Made by a program: the position numbers and the translations under genes | In this document: positions 8,400 through 15,503 of the stretch, one piece after another | Layout: each line of letters starts with the position of its first letter | Position numbering within the stretch: position 1 is the stretch's first letter | Assembly: GCA_036311245.1 (NCBI GenBank) | Contig: JAXJQH010000008.1 | Coordinates: 1-21,281, forward strand | DNA from: SIG578 sp036311245 | GTDB lineage: Bacteria; Bacillota; Clostridia; Oscillospirales; Ruminococcaceae | DNA length: 21,281 nt | Direction of reading: 5' to 3' | Notes under the pieces: model-generated | Databases searched by the model: none | Told to the model about the DNA's origin: nothing | What the model saw: the letters and a program-made list of their open reading frames with translations, nothing else

Positions 8400-9773
8400 A
8401 TGAAAAATGCGATTATGAATATTAGAAAAAATGATATTGTAGAGCTTAATATAACTGCTATGTCTTCAGATGGAAGCGGTATCGGCAGACTTGGTGACCT
8501 TGTTGTTTTTGTTCCCAACACAGCGGTTGGAGATGTTGCGAAGGTAAGAATAGTAAAGGTCTTAAAAAGTTATGCTTTCGGCAGGGTAGAGCAGATAATA
8601 ACAGAATCTGAGAACAGAATTAAAAATGATTGCCCCGTTTTTGAAAAATGCGGCGGCTGTGCTTACAGACATTTAAGCTATGAAGCTGAAACGCGCTGTA
8701 AGGCTCAGCAGGTTTTTCACAATGTTAAAGCCATTGGTAAAACTGATTTTGAGGCAGGGGATATTATTTGCGATTATGATAAAACCCAGCGATACCGTAA
8801 TAAAGGTCAGTACCCCGTAGGAATAAATGAAAAAGGCGAAATCGTTTTTGGTTTTTATGCCCCGAGGAGCCACCGCATTATTCCTGTTGAGGATTGTGCT
8901 CTACAGCCCGAAATTTTTTCAGAAATTCTATTTGAAATAAAGAGCTTTTTAACTCAAAAAAAGCTGTCAGTGTATAACGAAACTACTAAAAAGGGACTTT
9001 TTCGCCATATTTATCTGCGTCAGGGTAGTGTCAGCGGTGAAATTATGGTTTGTTTAGTTGTAAATGGAGAAACCTTTACAGATAAAAATGAACTATGTGA
9101 CCGCCTTACATGCAGGTTCTCGCAGATAAAAAGCATTGTGCTCAATGTTAATAAAACAGAAAATAATGTTATCTTAGGCGAAAAGTGCATTACCCTGTGG
9201 GGCAGTGACACAATTTCTGATACAATGTGCGGCTTATCTGTAAAATTATCGCCGCTGTCGTTCTATCAGGTAAATCACGATATGGCAGAGCGGGTGTATG
9301 GGCTTGCCGCAGAGCTTGCAGCTCCAGAAAAAAATGAGACATTGCTTGATTTGTACTGCGGAGCGGGACTTATCGGACTCTCGATTGCTGACAAGGTTGA
9401 TAAAGTTGTTGGAATCGAGGTTATCCCTGAGGGTATTGAAAACGCAAAGCAAAATGCTAAAAACAATTATATAAATAATGCTGAATTTTTCTGCGGCGAC
9501 GCCTCTCTTATTTCAAAGCTTTTAGAAGAGGGATATCGGTTTGATATAGCGGTTGTTGACCCGCCTCGCAAGGGCTGCAGTGCCGAAGTTTTAGATGCTC
9601 TGGTAGACAGCGGCGCAAAAAGAATAGTTTATGTTTCCTGCAATAGTGCAACCCTCGCAAGAGATATAAATATCTTGAGCCAAAACGGCTACAGCGTAAA
9701 AAAGGTTATCCCCGCCGACCTCTTTCCTCGCACAGTTCATTGTGAAAGCGTCTGCCTACTTGTTAGAAGCTAA
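8400..9773 (+). CDS. rlmD: 23S rRNA (uracil-C5)-methyltransferase, RlmD/RumA family
   Basis: SAM-dependent enzyme that makes 5-methyluridine in RNA; in E. coli RlmD targets U1939 of 23S rRNA, while in Bacillus one enzyme (RlmCD) does both U747 and U1939. Layout: N-terminal TRAM domain (~8-65), Fe-S cluster cysteines C78, C84 and C87 (CPVFEKCGGC) plus C166, central domain, then the Rossmann methyltransferase domain with DLYCGAGLIGL (317-327), VVDPPRKG (385-392) and the catalytic nucleophile C414 in YVSCNSATLA. At 457 residues it is normal for the family. The start is uncertain: ATG 8400, 3 bases after the upstream stop, has no good ribosome binding site, and ATG 8415 is an alternative that would remove five residues. 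It is the last gene of the glnN unit and ends at a hairpin. The exact target base is inferred only. Confidence 0.93.
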   Translation: MKNAIMNIRKNDIVELNITAMSSDGSGIGRLGDLVVFVPNTAVGDVAKVRIVKVLKSYAFGRVEQIITESENRIKNDCPVFEKCGGCAYRHLSYEAETRCKAQQVFHNVKAIGKTDFEAGDIICDYDKTQRYRNKGQYPVGINEKGEIVFGFYAPRSHRIIPVEDCALQPEIFSEILFEIKSFLTQKKLSVYNETTKKGLFRHIYLRQGSVSGEIMVCLVVNGETFTDKNELCDRLTCRFSQIKSIVLNVNKTENNVILGEKCITLWGSDTISDTMCGLSVKLSPLSFYQVNHDMAERVYGLAAELAAPEKNETLLDLYCGAGLIGLSIADKVDKVVGIEVIPEGIENAKQNAKNNYINNAEFFCGDASLISKLLEEGYRFDIAVVDPPRKGCSAEVLDALVDSGAKRIVYVSCNSATLARDINILSQNGYSVKKVIPADLFPRTVHCESVCLLVRS

Positions 9774-9777
9774 ATTT

Positions 9778-9810
9778 AAAAGCCCTTGAGCCGAGCGCAC
9801 AAGGGCTTTT
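9778..9810. terminator. Bidirectional intrinsic terminator after rlmD
   Basis: A perfect 11-bp stem AAAAGCCCTTG / CAAGGGCTTTT with an 11-base loop, followed by AATTTTATAA on the plus strand. It sits between rlmD and the convergent COG2426-type gene and starts 4 bases after the rlmD stop. Confidence 0.85.
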
Positions 9811-9822
9811 AATTTTATAACT

Positions 9823-10308
9823 TTAGGCGTAATTTGAGAACATATCAAGACCTGTAAGAATTCCCGCTTTAACCAAAAGAGAAAGCAGCAGCATAATAAT
9901 GCCACTTGTTATAACCCCCAGAACAATAGCGGGAATAGCCTTTTTAAGGCGCATGCGCAGAATAGCGGCAATCAAAGAGCCTGTCCAAGCTCCTGTTCCG
10001 GGGAGAGGAATGGCAACAAAGATATATACGCCCCAGAATTCTGCCTTTCCTAGAGTATGTGCTTGTCTGTCGGCGCGGTCAATGATTTTTTGAAAAAAAG
10101 GTCCTATTTTTTTTATTTTAGAAAGCTGAGTTAAAATATATTTGCCAAAAAGAATAATAAACGGAACAGGAACAATGTTTCCTATAACGCTGATAATGTA
10201 ACACAGAGGGAGAGAAAGCCCCCAGCCGACTCCAATTGGAATAGCGCCTCTAAGCTCTATAATAGGAACCATTGAAACGAGAAAAAGCAAAAGGTATTTT
10301 TTAAACAC
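9823..10308 (-). CDS. COG2426-type small integral membrane protein ('small multi-drug export' family)
   Basis: A 161-residue, very hydrophobic protein with four or five predicted membrane segments: near the N-terminus (YLLLFLVSMVPIIEL), ~25-50, ~85-100, ~110-140 and near the C-terminus. Family marks are the segment PIIELRGAIPIGVGWGLSL and the central PLPGTGAWTGSLIAA, as in the COG2426/PF06695 family, which is labelled 'putative small multi-drug export' with little experimental backing. Sequence resemblance to DedA-like folds (ELRGAIP, PGTGAWTG) suggests a transporter or scramblase-like role, but this is inference. The start is GTG at 10308, because TAGGAG lies 8 bases upstream of it; the ATG at 10329 would put that ribosome binding site inside the coding region. 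It is a single-gene unit with its own promoter, divergent from the transglutaminase-like lipoprotein. Confidence 0.84.
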   Translation of the reverse strand: MFKKYLLLFLVSMVPIIELRGAIPIGVGWGLSLPLCYIISVIGNIVPVPFIILFGKYILTQLSKIKKIGPFFQKIIDRADRQAHTLGKAEFWGVYIFVAIPLPGTGAWTGSLIAAILRMRLKKAIPAIVLGVITSGIIMLLLSLLVKAGILTGLDMFSNYA

Positions 10309-10341
10309 CCCATCAACTCCTAAAAACATAAATGATTATTC

Positions 10342-10370
10342 ATTATAGATTATTTTACCTGATTTGTAAA
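10342..10370 (-). promoter_or_regulatory. Sigma-A-type promoter for the COG2426-type gene
   Basis: On the minus strand TTTACA (10365-10370) and TATAAT (10342-10347) are separated by exactly 17 bases. The predicted start is near 10335, about 27 bases before the GTG start at 10308. Confidence 0.78.
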
Positions 10371-10388
10371 GCATTTAACAAAAAAGAC

Positions 10389-10417
10389 TTTAAAAATGTG
10401 ATTTTATTTGATATAAT
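10389..10417 (+). promoter_or_regulatory. Sigma-A-type promoter for the transglutaminase-like lipoprotein gene
   Basis: A perfect TATAAT (10412-10417) with an extended TG (TGA upstream) follows a weak TTTAAA -35 (10389-10394) at 17-base spacing. It is divergent from the promoter at 10342-10370, with about 20 bases between the two -35 boxes. Confidence 0.68.
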
Positions 10418-10450
10418 TAAAAAAGAATTATACTCGGGGGTTAAAATGTA

Positions 10451-11536
10451 ATGAAAAAAACACTTAGCTGGCTTGTTATTCTTTGCATAATTGTTCCGAT
10501 GTGCTTTGTTTCATGCGCAAAAAAGGACGAGGGCGGCACTTCTGCCGTATCATCGGGAATTTCATATCAGGAAACATCTTCAGAAATTGCTAAAACTGAA
10601 GGTGATGGAGAATTCACCTTCGCTTTTGACCCTTATGTGCTTCCCTTAGAGATTAAAAGCGCGCTTGGTAGCACAAGTTACTATAAGGCATTTGTAGATG
10701 CCGTTTTGGCTTCGGAAGAAAGAGTGTCTGTGCCGTCAAGAGATTATTATGACAAAATTCGCTTTGCTATGGGAGAATGCTTTCCGTTTTCAGCCCTCGT
10801 TTCGGGCTATCGCTATGACAACGAAAAAAATCAAATTTTAATTTCATATAACTACACCCAAACCCATATTGAAAAGATAAATAATTTTGAAAAATCTGTG
10901 CAAGAGATTTTTGATGAATGTGTAAAAAATACAGACGGCGATGTTATGGCAGCAATTTCACTTTACTCTTGGATTTCACAAAACATCACTATAACACAGG
11001 ACAACACCGTTTCCGACAAACCCAACGATGACACTGCTTCCTCTGAGATTGCGTCAGATGAAACAGAATATACACAAGATGACGAAAATGAAATAAAATC
11101 GGATATCTACAACACGCTTATTGAGAAGAAAGGAACAGCTGCATCTGTAGCCTCACTTTATAATTTCCTTCTTATGCAGCTTGGAATTGAGTGTAAAACT
11201 GTAAGCGGCTGGAACTCCCAGAGCTATAAAACCTGGAATATGCTTGAGCTTGACTCTAAGTGGTATCACTGCGATATTACATCTGAACAGAAAGAAACCG
11301 ATGGCGAGGGTCTTAAATATTTTGGAATGACCGAAAAAATGGCATCTGAAATTGTTGGAGGAAATGAAATTTATACAGGTCAATTTACTTGGTTTACAAG
11401 TGATTTACCTAAATCAAACTCCACCCGTTTTAAAGATTTTGTTAATATAGTTAGCTGGGAAATGAACACAAATAGGGACGGAATAGTCGCATTTACTGAT
11501 GAATACAGCCGTTTTTCGTGGAATATTAAGGATTAG
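10451..11536 (+). CDS. Lipoprotein with a degenerate transglutaminase-like domain
   Basis: A 361-residue exported lipoprotein: signal peptide with lipobox FVSC (Cys22), Ser/Thr linker, an N-terminal region without recognised relatives (~55-160), an acidic low-complexity insert (~185-217) and a C-terminal transglutaminase-like segment (~218-300). Family hallmarks are present (LYNFLLMQLGIECKTVSGW, TWNMLELDSKWYHCDIT). In active members this region reads G-x-C, H-x-W-N and W-x-x-D-x-T. Here the Cys position is Ala230 (KGTAAS) and the His position is Lys260 (KTWN), while Asp275 is kept. Two of three catalytic residues are therefore missing, and a binding or structural role outside the membrane is more likely than catalysis. 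The ATG at 10451 follows GGGGG by 10 bases, and a start-stop ATGTAA overlaps it. It precedes the regulator-kinase-HtrA genes by 94 bases. Family call moderately sure, function unknown. Confidence 0.8.
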   Translation: MKKTLSWLVILCIIVPMCFVSCAKKDEGGTSAVSSGISYQETSSEIAKTEGDGEFTFAFDPYVLPLEIKSALGSTSYYKAFVDAVLASEERVSVPSRDYYDKIRFAMGECFPFSALVSGYRYDNEKNQILISYNYTQTHIEKINNFEKSVQEIFDECVKNTDGDVMAAISLYSWISQNITITQDNTVSDKPNDDTASSEIASDETEYTQDDENEIKSDIYNTLIEKKGTAASVASLYNFLLMQLGIECKTVSGWNSQSYKTWNMLELDSKWYHCDITSEQKETDGEGLKYFGMTEKMASEIVGGNEIYTGQFTWFTSDLPKSNSTRFKDFVNIVSWEMNTNRDGIVAFTDEYSRFSWNIKD

Positions 11537-11571
11537 TAAAATTTATTCCAAGGAAATAAAAGGTTAAAAGA

Positions 11572-11595
11572 ATGTTCACGAACTTGCGTTATACT
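11572..11595 (+). promoter_or_regulatory. Promoter of the regulator-kinase operon with ATGTTCAC box
   Basis: A -10-like TATACT (11590-11595) lies 35 bases before the response-regulator ATG. No sigma-A -35 is present at the right distance, as in activator-dependent promoters. ATGTTCAC (11572-11579) ends exactly 10 bases upstream of the -10 and overlaps an inverted GTTC-AC-GAAC. The same box at the same distance precedes htrA. An imperfect AT-rich inverted repeat (TTTATTCC-AA-GGAAATAAA, 11542-11560) lies just upstream. Operator function is inferred. Confidence 0.5.
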
Positions 11596-11630
11596 TACGG
11601 CGTGAGAATAAAAATCGGGAGTTGAACAAA

Positions 11631-12335
11631 ATGACACAAAATACAATCCTTGTTGTTGATGATGACAAGAATATTTGCGAACTGCTTCGCCTTTATCTTG
11701 AAAAGGAGGGCTATGCAGTCACGCTGGCATTTGACGGGCAGGAGGGACTTGAAAAATTTCGTGCGCATACGCCTGACCTTATCCTTTTGGATGTAATGAT
11801 GCCTAATATGGATGGATGGCAGGTCTGCCGAGAAATTCGCAAAACCTCACAGTGCCCCATTATTATGCTCACCGCCAAGAGCGAAACTATTGATAAGGTT
11901 CTCGGTCTTGAACTTGGTGCTGACGATTATGTTGTAAAGCCTTTTGACTCCAAAGAGGTTGTAGCGAGAATTAAGGCTATTCTTCGTCGTGCATCTATAG
12001 CTTTTGAAGCCGAAAATACAAGCAAAAAGATTGTTTCTTATAATAAGCTTTCCATCAATCTCGAAAGCTATGAATTAAAGGTAGACGGGAAAACAGTAGA
12101 CACTCCGCCCAAGGAACTTGAGCTGCTTTTTCATCTTGCAAGCAACCCGAACCGAGTTTACACTCGTGACCAGCTTCTTGATGAGGTTTGGGGATTTGAG
12201 TATTTCGGTGATTCAAGAACTGTTGACGTACACGTTAAACGCCTTCGCGAAAAGCTTGAAGGAGTTTGTGAGGAATGGAGCCTTAAAACTGTTTGGGGCG
12301 TTGGATATAAATTTGAAGTAAAGGGAATTGAGTAG
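11631..12335 (+). CDS. Response regulator, OmpR/PhoB family
   Basis: A DNA-binding transcription regulator of a two-component system. The 234-residue protein has an N-terminal receiver domain (1-~120) with acidic pocket DDD (10-12), phosphoacceptor Asp54 (LILLDVMMP), switch Thr81 (MLTAKSE) and Lys103 (VVKPF), then a winged-helix C-terminal domain (~135-232) with the recognition region SRTVDVHVKRLREKL and the closing GVGYKF wing. I start it at ATG 11631, because GGGAG (11617-11621) is spaced 9 bases from it; the TTG at 11622 abuts that site. The kinase gene follows after 6 bases, and htrA follows the kinase. By analogy with B. subtilis CssRS, whose CssR activates htrA, a secretion-stress role is plausible. 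WalR-like or PhoP-like identity cannot be excluded from sequence alone; no walH/walI/walJ genes are nearby. Confidence 0.95.
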   Translation: MTQNTILVVDDDKNICELLRLYLEKEGYAVTLAFDGQEGLEKFRAHTPDLILLDVMMPNMDGWQVCREIRKTSQCPIIMLTAKSETIDKVLGLELGADDYVVKPFDSKEVVARIKAILRRASIAFEAENTSKKIVSYNKLSINLESYELKVDGKTVDTPPKELELLFHLASNPNRVYTRDQLLDEVWGFEYFGDSRTVDVHVKRLREKLEGVCEEWSLKTVWGVGYKFEVKGIE

Positions 12336-12341
12336 GGCAGT

Positions 12342-13820
12342 ATGAGAAAAAGCCTGTTTGCAAAGTATTTTACGGTTTGTTCAGTTATAATATTGTCAAG
12401 CTTTGTCTTTTTGGGGACTATTTTCAGCGTTCTCGTTTCTCGTTATCTGCGAACTGAACGCCAGCAAATGCTTTCAGAAAACGTTGCTAAGGCAGTATCG
12501 TTTACACTTTATAACTACGAAATAAACAATAATGTGTACCTTGAAACGAGGTCACTGCGTCAATTTTATGCCTCTATGGCTGATGCTGCAAACGGCGTAA
12601 TGTTCTTAACGGATATTGAAGGTAATACCCTTATATGCAGTGAAGACGGAACTTGTATTCACAAGCAAAAAAGCATTCCCAAATCAACACTGCTTATAAT
12701 GGACGGCTCAACCGAATACGAGGAGTACGGAAGGCTTGGAGCAATGTATTCGTCATTTCACTATTCTGTGGGACGCGCTATCAGAGTAGGCGAAAAAGGT
12801 GATATAATAGGTTATGTATTTGCATCAACATCGGCAAATACAATAGGAGCGCTGCTATCGGATATAGTAAAGATGTTCCTTATAGCAGCCATTATAGCGA
12901 TTTTAATGTCCAGCATAGTAATATATATTTTAACAAGTGTGCTTTCGCGCCCACTTCGCCAGATGAGTGCGGCTACAAAATCATTCAGCCGAGGAGACTT
13001 CTCAACAAGAATTACCTACCACAGTATGGATGAGGTTGGCGAGCTTGCGCTTTCCTTTAACCAAATGGCAGATTCCCTCTCTGAGCTTGAAATGATGAGG
13101 AAGAATTTTATTGCTAACGTTTCCCACGAGCTTAAAACACCGATGACAACTATTGGCGGATTTATTGACGGAATTCTTGACGGAACTATTCCTCAAAATC
13201 AGCAGGAACACTATCTTAAGCTTGTTTCAGATGAGGTAGGACGCCTTTCAAGACTTGTTAAAGCAATGCTGAACGTTGCAAAGATTGAGGCGGGCGAAAC
13301 TAAAATAAACGCTACGGTATTTAACATAAGCGATATAATTTTTACAACTCTGTTCAGCTTTGAAAAGAAAATCGAGGATAAAAAAATTGATATCAGAGGT
13401 CTCTCTGAAATGGATAAAATAATGGTCTGCGGAGACCGTGACCTTATCCATCAGGTGTTATACAACCTCATTGATAATGCAGTTAAATTCTGCAATGATG
13501 AGGGATATCTGGAGTTTATTTCTAAATCCGAAAACGGAAAATGCTATATTCACGTCAAAAACAGCGGTAACGGTCTTTCAAAAGAGGAACTAAACCACGT
13601 GTTTGACAGATTTTACAAGACTGATAAATCCCGCGGCCTTGATAAAACCGGTGTCGGTTTAGGTCTTCATATTGTCAAAACCATTGTTGATATGCACGGC
13701 GGTGATATTACCGTTGGAAGTGTGCGGGGAGAATATACCGAGTTTATAATCGGTTTGCCGCTTTATATAGAGACGTCAGATGAAAAAAGCCCTACAGAAC
13801 GGAAGTTTTTAAGAAAATAA
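12342..13820 (+). CDS. Sensor histidine kinase (HAMP-HisKA-HATPase)
   Basis: The membrane partner of the preceding regulator, 492 residues. Order: TM1 ~10-33, an extracytoplasmic sensor region ~35-170 that looks like a small PAS/Cache-type domain (GVMFLTDIEGNTLICS), TM2 ~176-200, HAMP ~200-252, HisKA with phosphoacceptor His262 (NVSHELKTPM), then the HATPase_c domain with N box NLIDNAVKF and G boxes DKTGVGLGLHIVK. The kinase looks intact. The sensor region contains two cysteines six residues apart (C99 and C105, ICSEDGTCIH) with a histidine next to the second. Paired cysteines outside the membrane of an anaerobic Gram-positive are uncommon and could bind metal or form a disulfide. Only 6 bases separate it from the regulator gene and AGGGC precedes the ATG. 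A short AT-rich inverted repeat with a T run follows, at best a weak terminator. Confidence 0.95.
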   Translation: MRKSLFAKYFTVCSVIILSSFVFLGTIFSVLVSRYLRTERQQMLSENVAKAVSFTLYNYEINNNVYLETRSLRQFYASMADAANGVMFLTDIEGNTLICSEDGTCIHKQKSIPKSTLLIMDGSTEYEEYGRLGAMYSSFHYSVGRAIRVGEKGDIIGYVFASTSANTIGALLSDIVKMFLIAAIIAILMSSIVIYILTSVLSRPLRQMSAATKSFSRGDFSTRITYHSMDEVGELALSFNQMADSLSELEMMRKNFIANVSHELKTPMTTIGGFIDGILDGTIPQNQQEHYLKLVSDEVGRLSRLVKAMLNVAKIEAGETKINATVFNISDIIFTTLFSFEKKIEDKKIDIRGLSEMDKIMVCGDRDLIHQVLYNLIDNAVKFCNDEGYLEFISKSENGKCYIHVKNSGNGLSKEELNHVFDRFYKTDKSRGLDKTGVGLGLHIVKTIVDMHGGDITVGSVRGEYTEFIIGLPLYIETSDEKSPTERKFLRK

Positions 13821-13860
13821 TCTTAATATTTAAGGTTTTTTTATTCATTTTTCTTAATAT
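13821..13860 (+). repeat. Direct repeat TCTTAATAT upstream of htrA, first copy within a small inverted repeat
   Basis: TCTTAATAT occurs at 13821-13829 and 13852-13860, 31 bases apart (about three helical turns). The first copy belongs to a short palindrome CTTAA-TAT-TTAAG followed by a run of seven T, which may act as a weak terminator after the kinase gene. The second copy overlaps the -35 region and the ATGTTCAC box of htrA. It could be a pair of regulator half-sites; AT-richness makes chance possible. Confidence 0.4.
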
Positions 13861-13882
13861 GTTCACATTTTCAATTTATAAT
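13854..13882 (+). promoter_or_regulatory. htrA promoter with ATGTTCAC box in the spacer
   Basis: TTAATA (13854-13859), a 17-base spacer and a perfect TATAAT (13877-13882). ATGTTCAC (13859-13866) ends 10 bases before the -10, exactly as in the promoter of the regulator-kinase operon. The leader to the htrA start is about 23 bases and carries AGGAGG (13899-13904), 7 bases before the ATG. Confidence 0.68.
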
Positions 13883-13911
13883 ATAAACAGCAAAACATAG
13901 GAGGATATTGT

Positions 13912-15459
13912 ATGGCTGATGATAATATTTTTAACACCTCGAATCAGGAGCAAAAGCCAATGGAGCAAACTCAAAATACCGAGAGTGCGGCTAACTTAGA
14001 GCAAAATGCAGATAATATCGCGCAGCAACCTGATGAAACACCAAAAGCTGCACAGCAGCCTTTTTCTCAGGAAAATGCCGAGCCGCAAAATGCTCCTCAG
14101 GCAAATGAACAGAGCGGCTACTATACTCAGCAGAATACTGCCTATTCCTCTCAGGGAACATATTATAGCTATACCCCCAATCCTAATAATTACGGGGGAC
14201 AATATAATAACGGGCAGCAGTATTATCAGCAAGGCTATTATAATGGCCAAGGCTACCAGCCACAGCAGCCAAAGAAAAGGCGCGGACTTAAAATCACTCT
14301 TTCTGTTGCGGGAATTGTTGCAGTAGCTACCCTTATTTGCCTTGTCGGGTATTGGACTGTCAGCGAGGGCTATAAAATTATAGCAGGAAAACATAATACA
14401 TCTTCTGTTTCTTCAGAAAACGGTGACAACGGCGGGACAGGTTCATATGACCAGCTTGTAATTTACAAAAAGCCTGACGGCTCTGATGAGTATACAGTTA
14501 ACAGTGACGGAACAATGAGTGCCGCTTCGGTTATTGATAAGGTAAGACCGTCTATTGTCGGCATTGTTCAGTATGTTAATGAAAACAATCAAATCCCTGT
14601 AATGAACAGCCAAGGCTCGGGTATTATTATCAGCGAGGATGGATATATCATAACAAACGCCCATGTTGTTGATGGCGCTGCTATGATAACCGTTGTTCTT
14701 GATAATGATGAGGAATATCGCGCAACACTAAAAGGCCTTGATAATCAGTCTGACCTCGCCGTGCTGAAAATTGAAGCCAACGGACTTACCGCCGCTGAGC
14801 TCGGTGACTCTTCTGAAACAGTTGTGGGCGAAAGCGTTATTGCTATTGGTAACCCAGGAGGACTTGATTTGGCTGGAAGCTGCACAGGCGGTATGGTTTC
14901 GGGACTTAACAGAACTATATCAAGTGACGCTACCGGATATGCTATGAGCTATATTCAGACAGACGCAGCTATAAACCCCGGAAATTCGGGCGGAGCGCTT
15001 GTTAATATGTATGGTCAGGTAATCGGTATCAATTCGGCAAAAGTCAGTGCAGACGGCTATGAGGGACTTGGATTTGCCATTCCTGTTAATGAAGCGCTAC
15101 CTATCATAGGTGATCTTCGTAGCTATGGCTATGTTAAAAACAGAGCAAAAATCGGAATTACTTTTCAGCTTATAACCGAAACAGTTTCGCAGTATTATAA
15201 CAACTCAATCCCTGCGGGTCTGCTGATAACAGAGATTGATAGAAGCTGCGATATAGCCACAAAGGGTGTTCAGACTCAGGATATAATTACTCACATTGAT
15301 GGCAAGGCTGTTACTTCAACAAGTACTGTTTATTCAATATTGCAGAATAAAAAACCGGGCGATACCATTCACCTTACTGTGTATCGCATTGGAGCAAGGC
15401 TTACAAGCTCTAAAACCTTCGAGGTTGATGTAATTCTTGCAGAGGATAAGGGACAGTAA
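13912..15459 (+). CDS. htrA: Membrane-anchored HtrA-type serine protease with PDZ domain
   Basis: A surface quality-control protease of the DegP/HtrA family, 515 residues. It has a cytoplasmic N-terminal tail of ~120 residues that is strongly biased to Gln, Asn, Tyr and Gly, a basic stop (KKRR), one membrane segment (~127-148), a Ser/Gly linker, a trypsin-like domain and a C-terminal PDZ domain (~410-505). The catalytic triad is complete: His251 (ITNAHVVDGA), Asp281 (NQSDLAVLKI) and Ser359 (NPGNSGGALVN). AGGAGG 7 bases upstream fixes the start. It has its own promoter 90 bases after the kinase gene and a terminator behind it. The gene position next to a two-component system matches the known CssRS-HtrA logic, in which the protease is induced by misfolded secreted protein. 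The N-terminal tail is much longer than in Bacillus HtrA. Confidence 0.94.
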   Translation: MADDNIFNTSNQEQKPMEQTQNTESAANLEQNADNIAQQPDETPKAAQQPFSQENAEPQNAPQANEQSGYYTQQNTAYSSQGTYYSYTPNPNNYGGQYNNGQQYYQQGYYNGQGYQPQQPKKRRGLKITLSVAGIVAVATLICLVGYWTVSEGYKIIAGKHNTSSVSSENGDNGGTGSYDQLVIYKKPDGSDEYTVNSDGTMSAASVIDKVRPSIVGIVQYVNENNQIPVMNSQGSGIIISEDGYIITNAHVVDGAAMITVVLDNDEEYRATLKGLDNQSDLAVLKIEANGLTAAELGDSSETVVGESVIAIGNPGGLDLAGSCTGGMVSGLNRTISSDATGYAMSYIQTDAAINPGNSGGALVNMYGQVIGINSAKVSADGYEGLGFAIPVNEALPIIGDLRSYGYVKNRAKIGITFQLITETVSQYYNNSIPAGLLITEIDRSCDIATKGVQTQDIITHIDGKAVTSTSTVYSILQNKKPGDTIHLTVYRIGARLTSSKTFEVDVILAEDKGQ

Positions 15460-15463
15460 TTTT

Positions 15464-15494
15464 TTAAAGCTCCGACAATTTGTCGGGGCTTTAA
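15464..15494 (+). terminator. Intrinsic terminator after htrA
   Basis: A 14-bp stem (TTAAAGCTCCGACA / TGTCGGGGCTTTAA, one T-G wobble) with loop ATT, followed by TTTATG. The T run is short, but the stem is strong and lies right after the htrA stop. Confidence 0.75.
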
Positions 15495-15503
15495 TTTATG
15501 ATG

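Noticed and set aside
11622..13820. Regulator-kinase pair as WalRK
   Set aside because: No walH, walI or the metallo-beta-lactamase gene walJ is present and the kinase lacks an obvious cytoplasmic PAS domain between HAMP and HisKA; htrA adjacency fits CssRS-like function at least as well.
13996..14394. 132-codon minus-strand hydrophobic frame opposite the HtrA tail
   Set aside because: It is the complement of the Q/N/Y-rich low-complexity region, which automatically yields Leu/Ile-rich antisense protein; no start signal.
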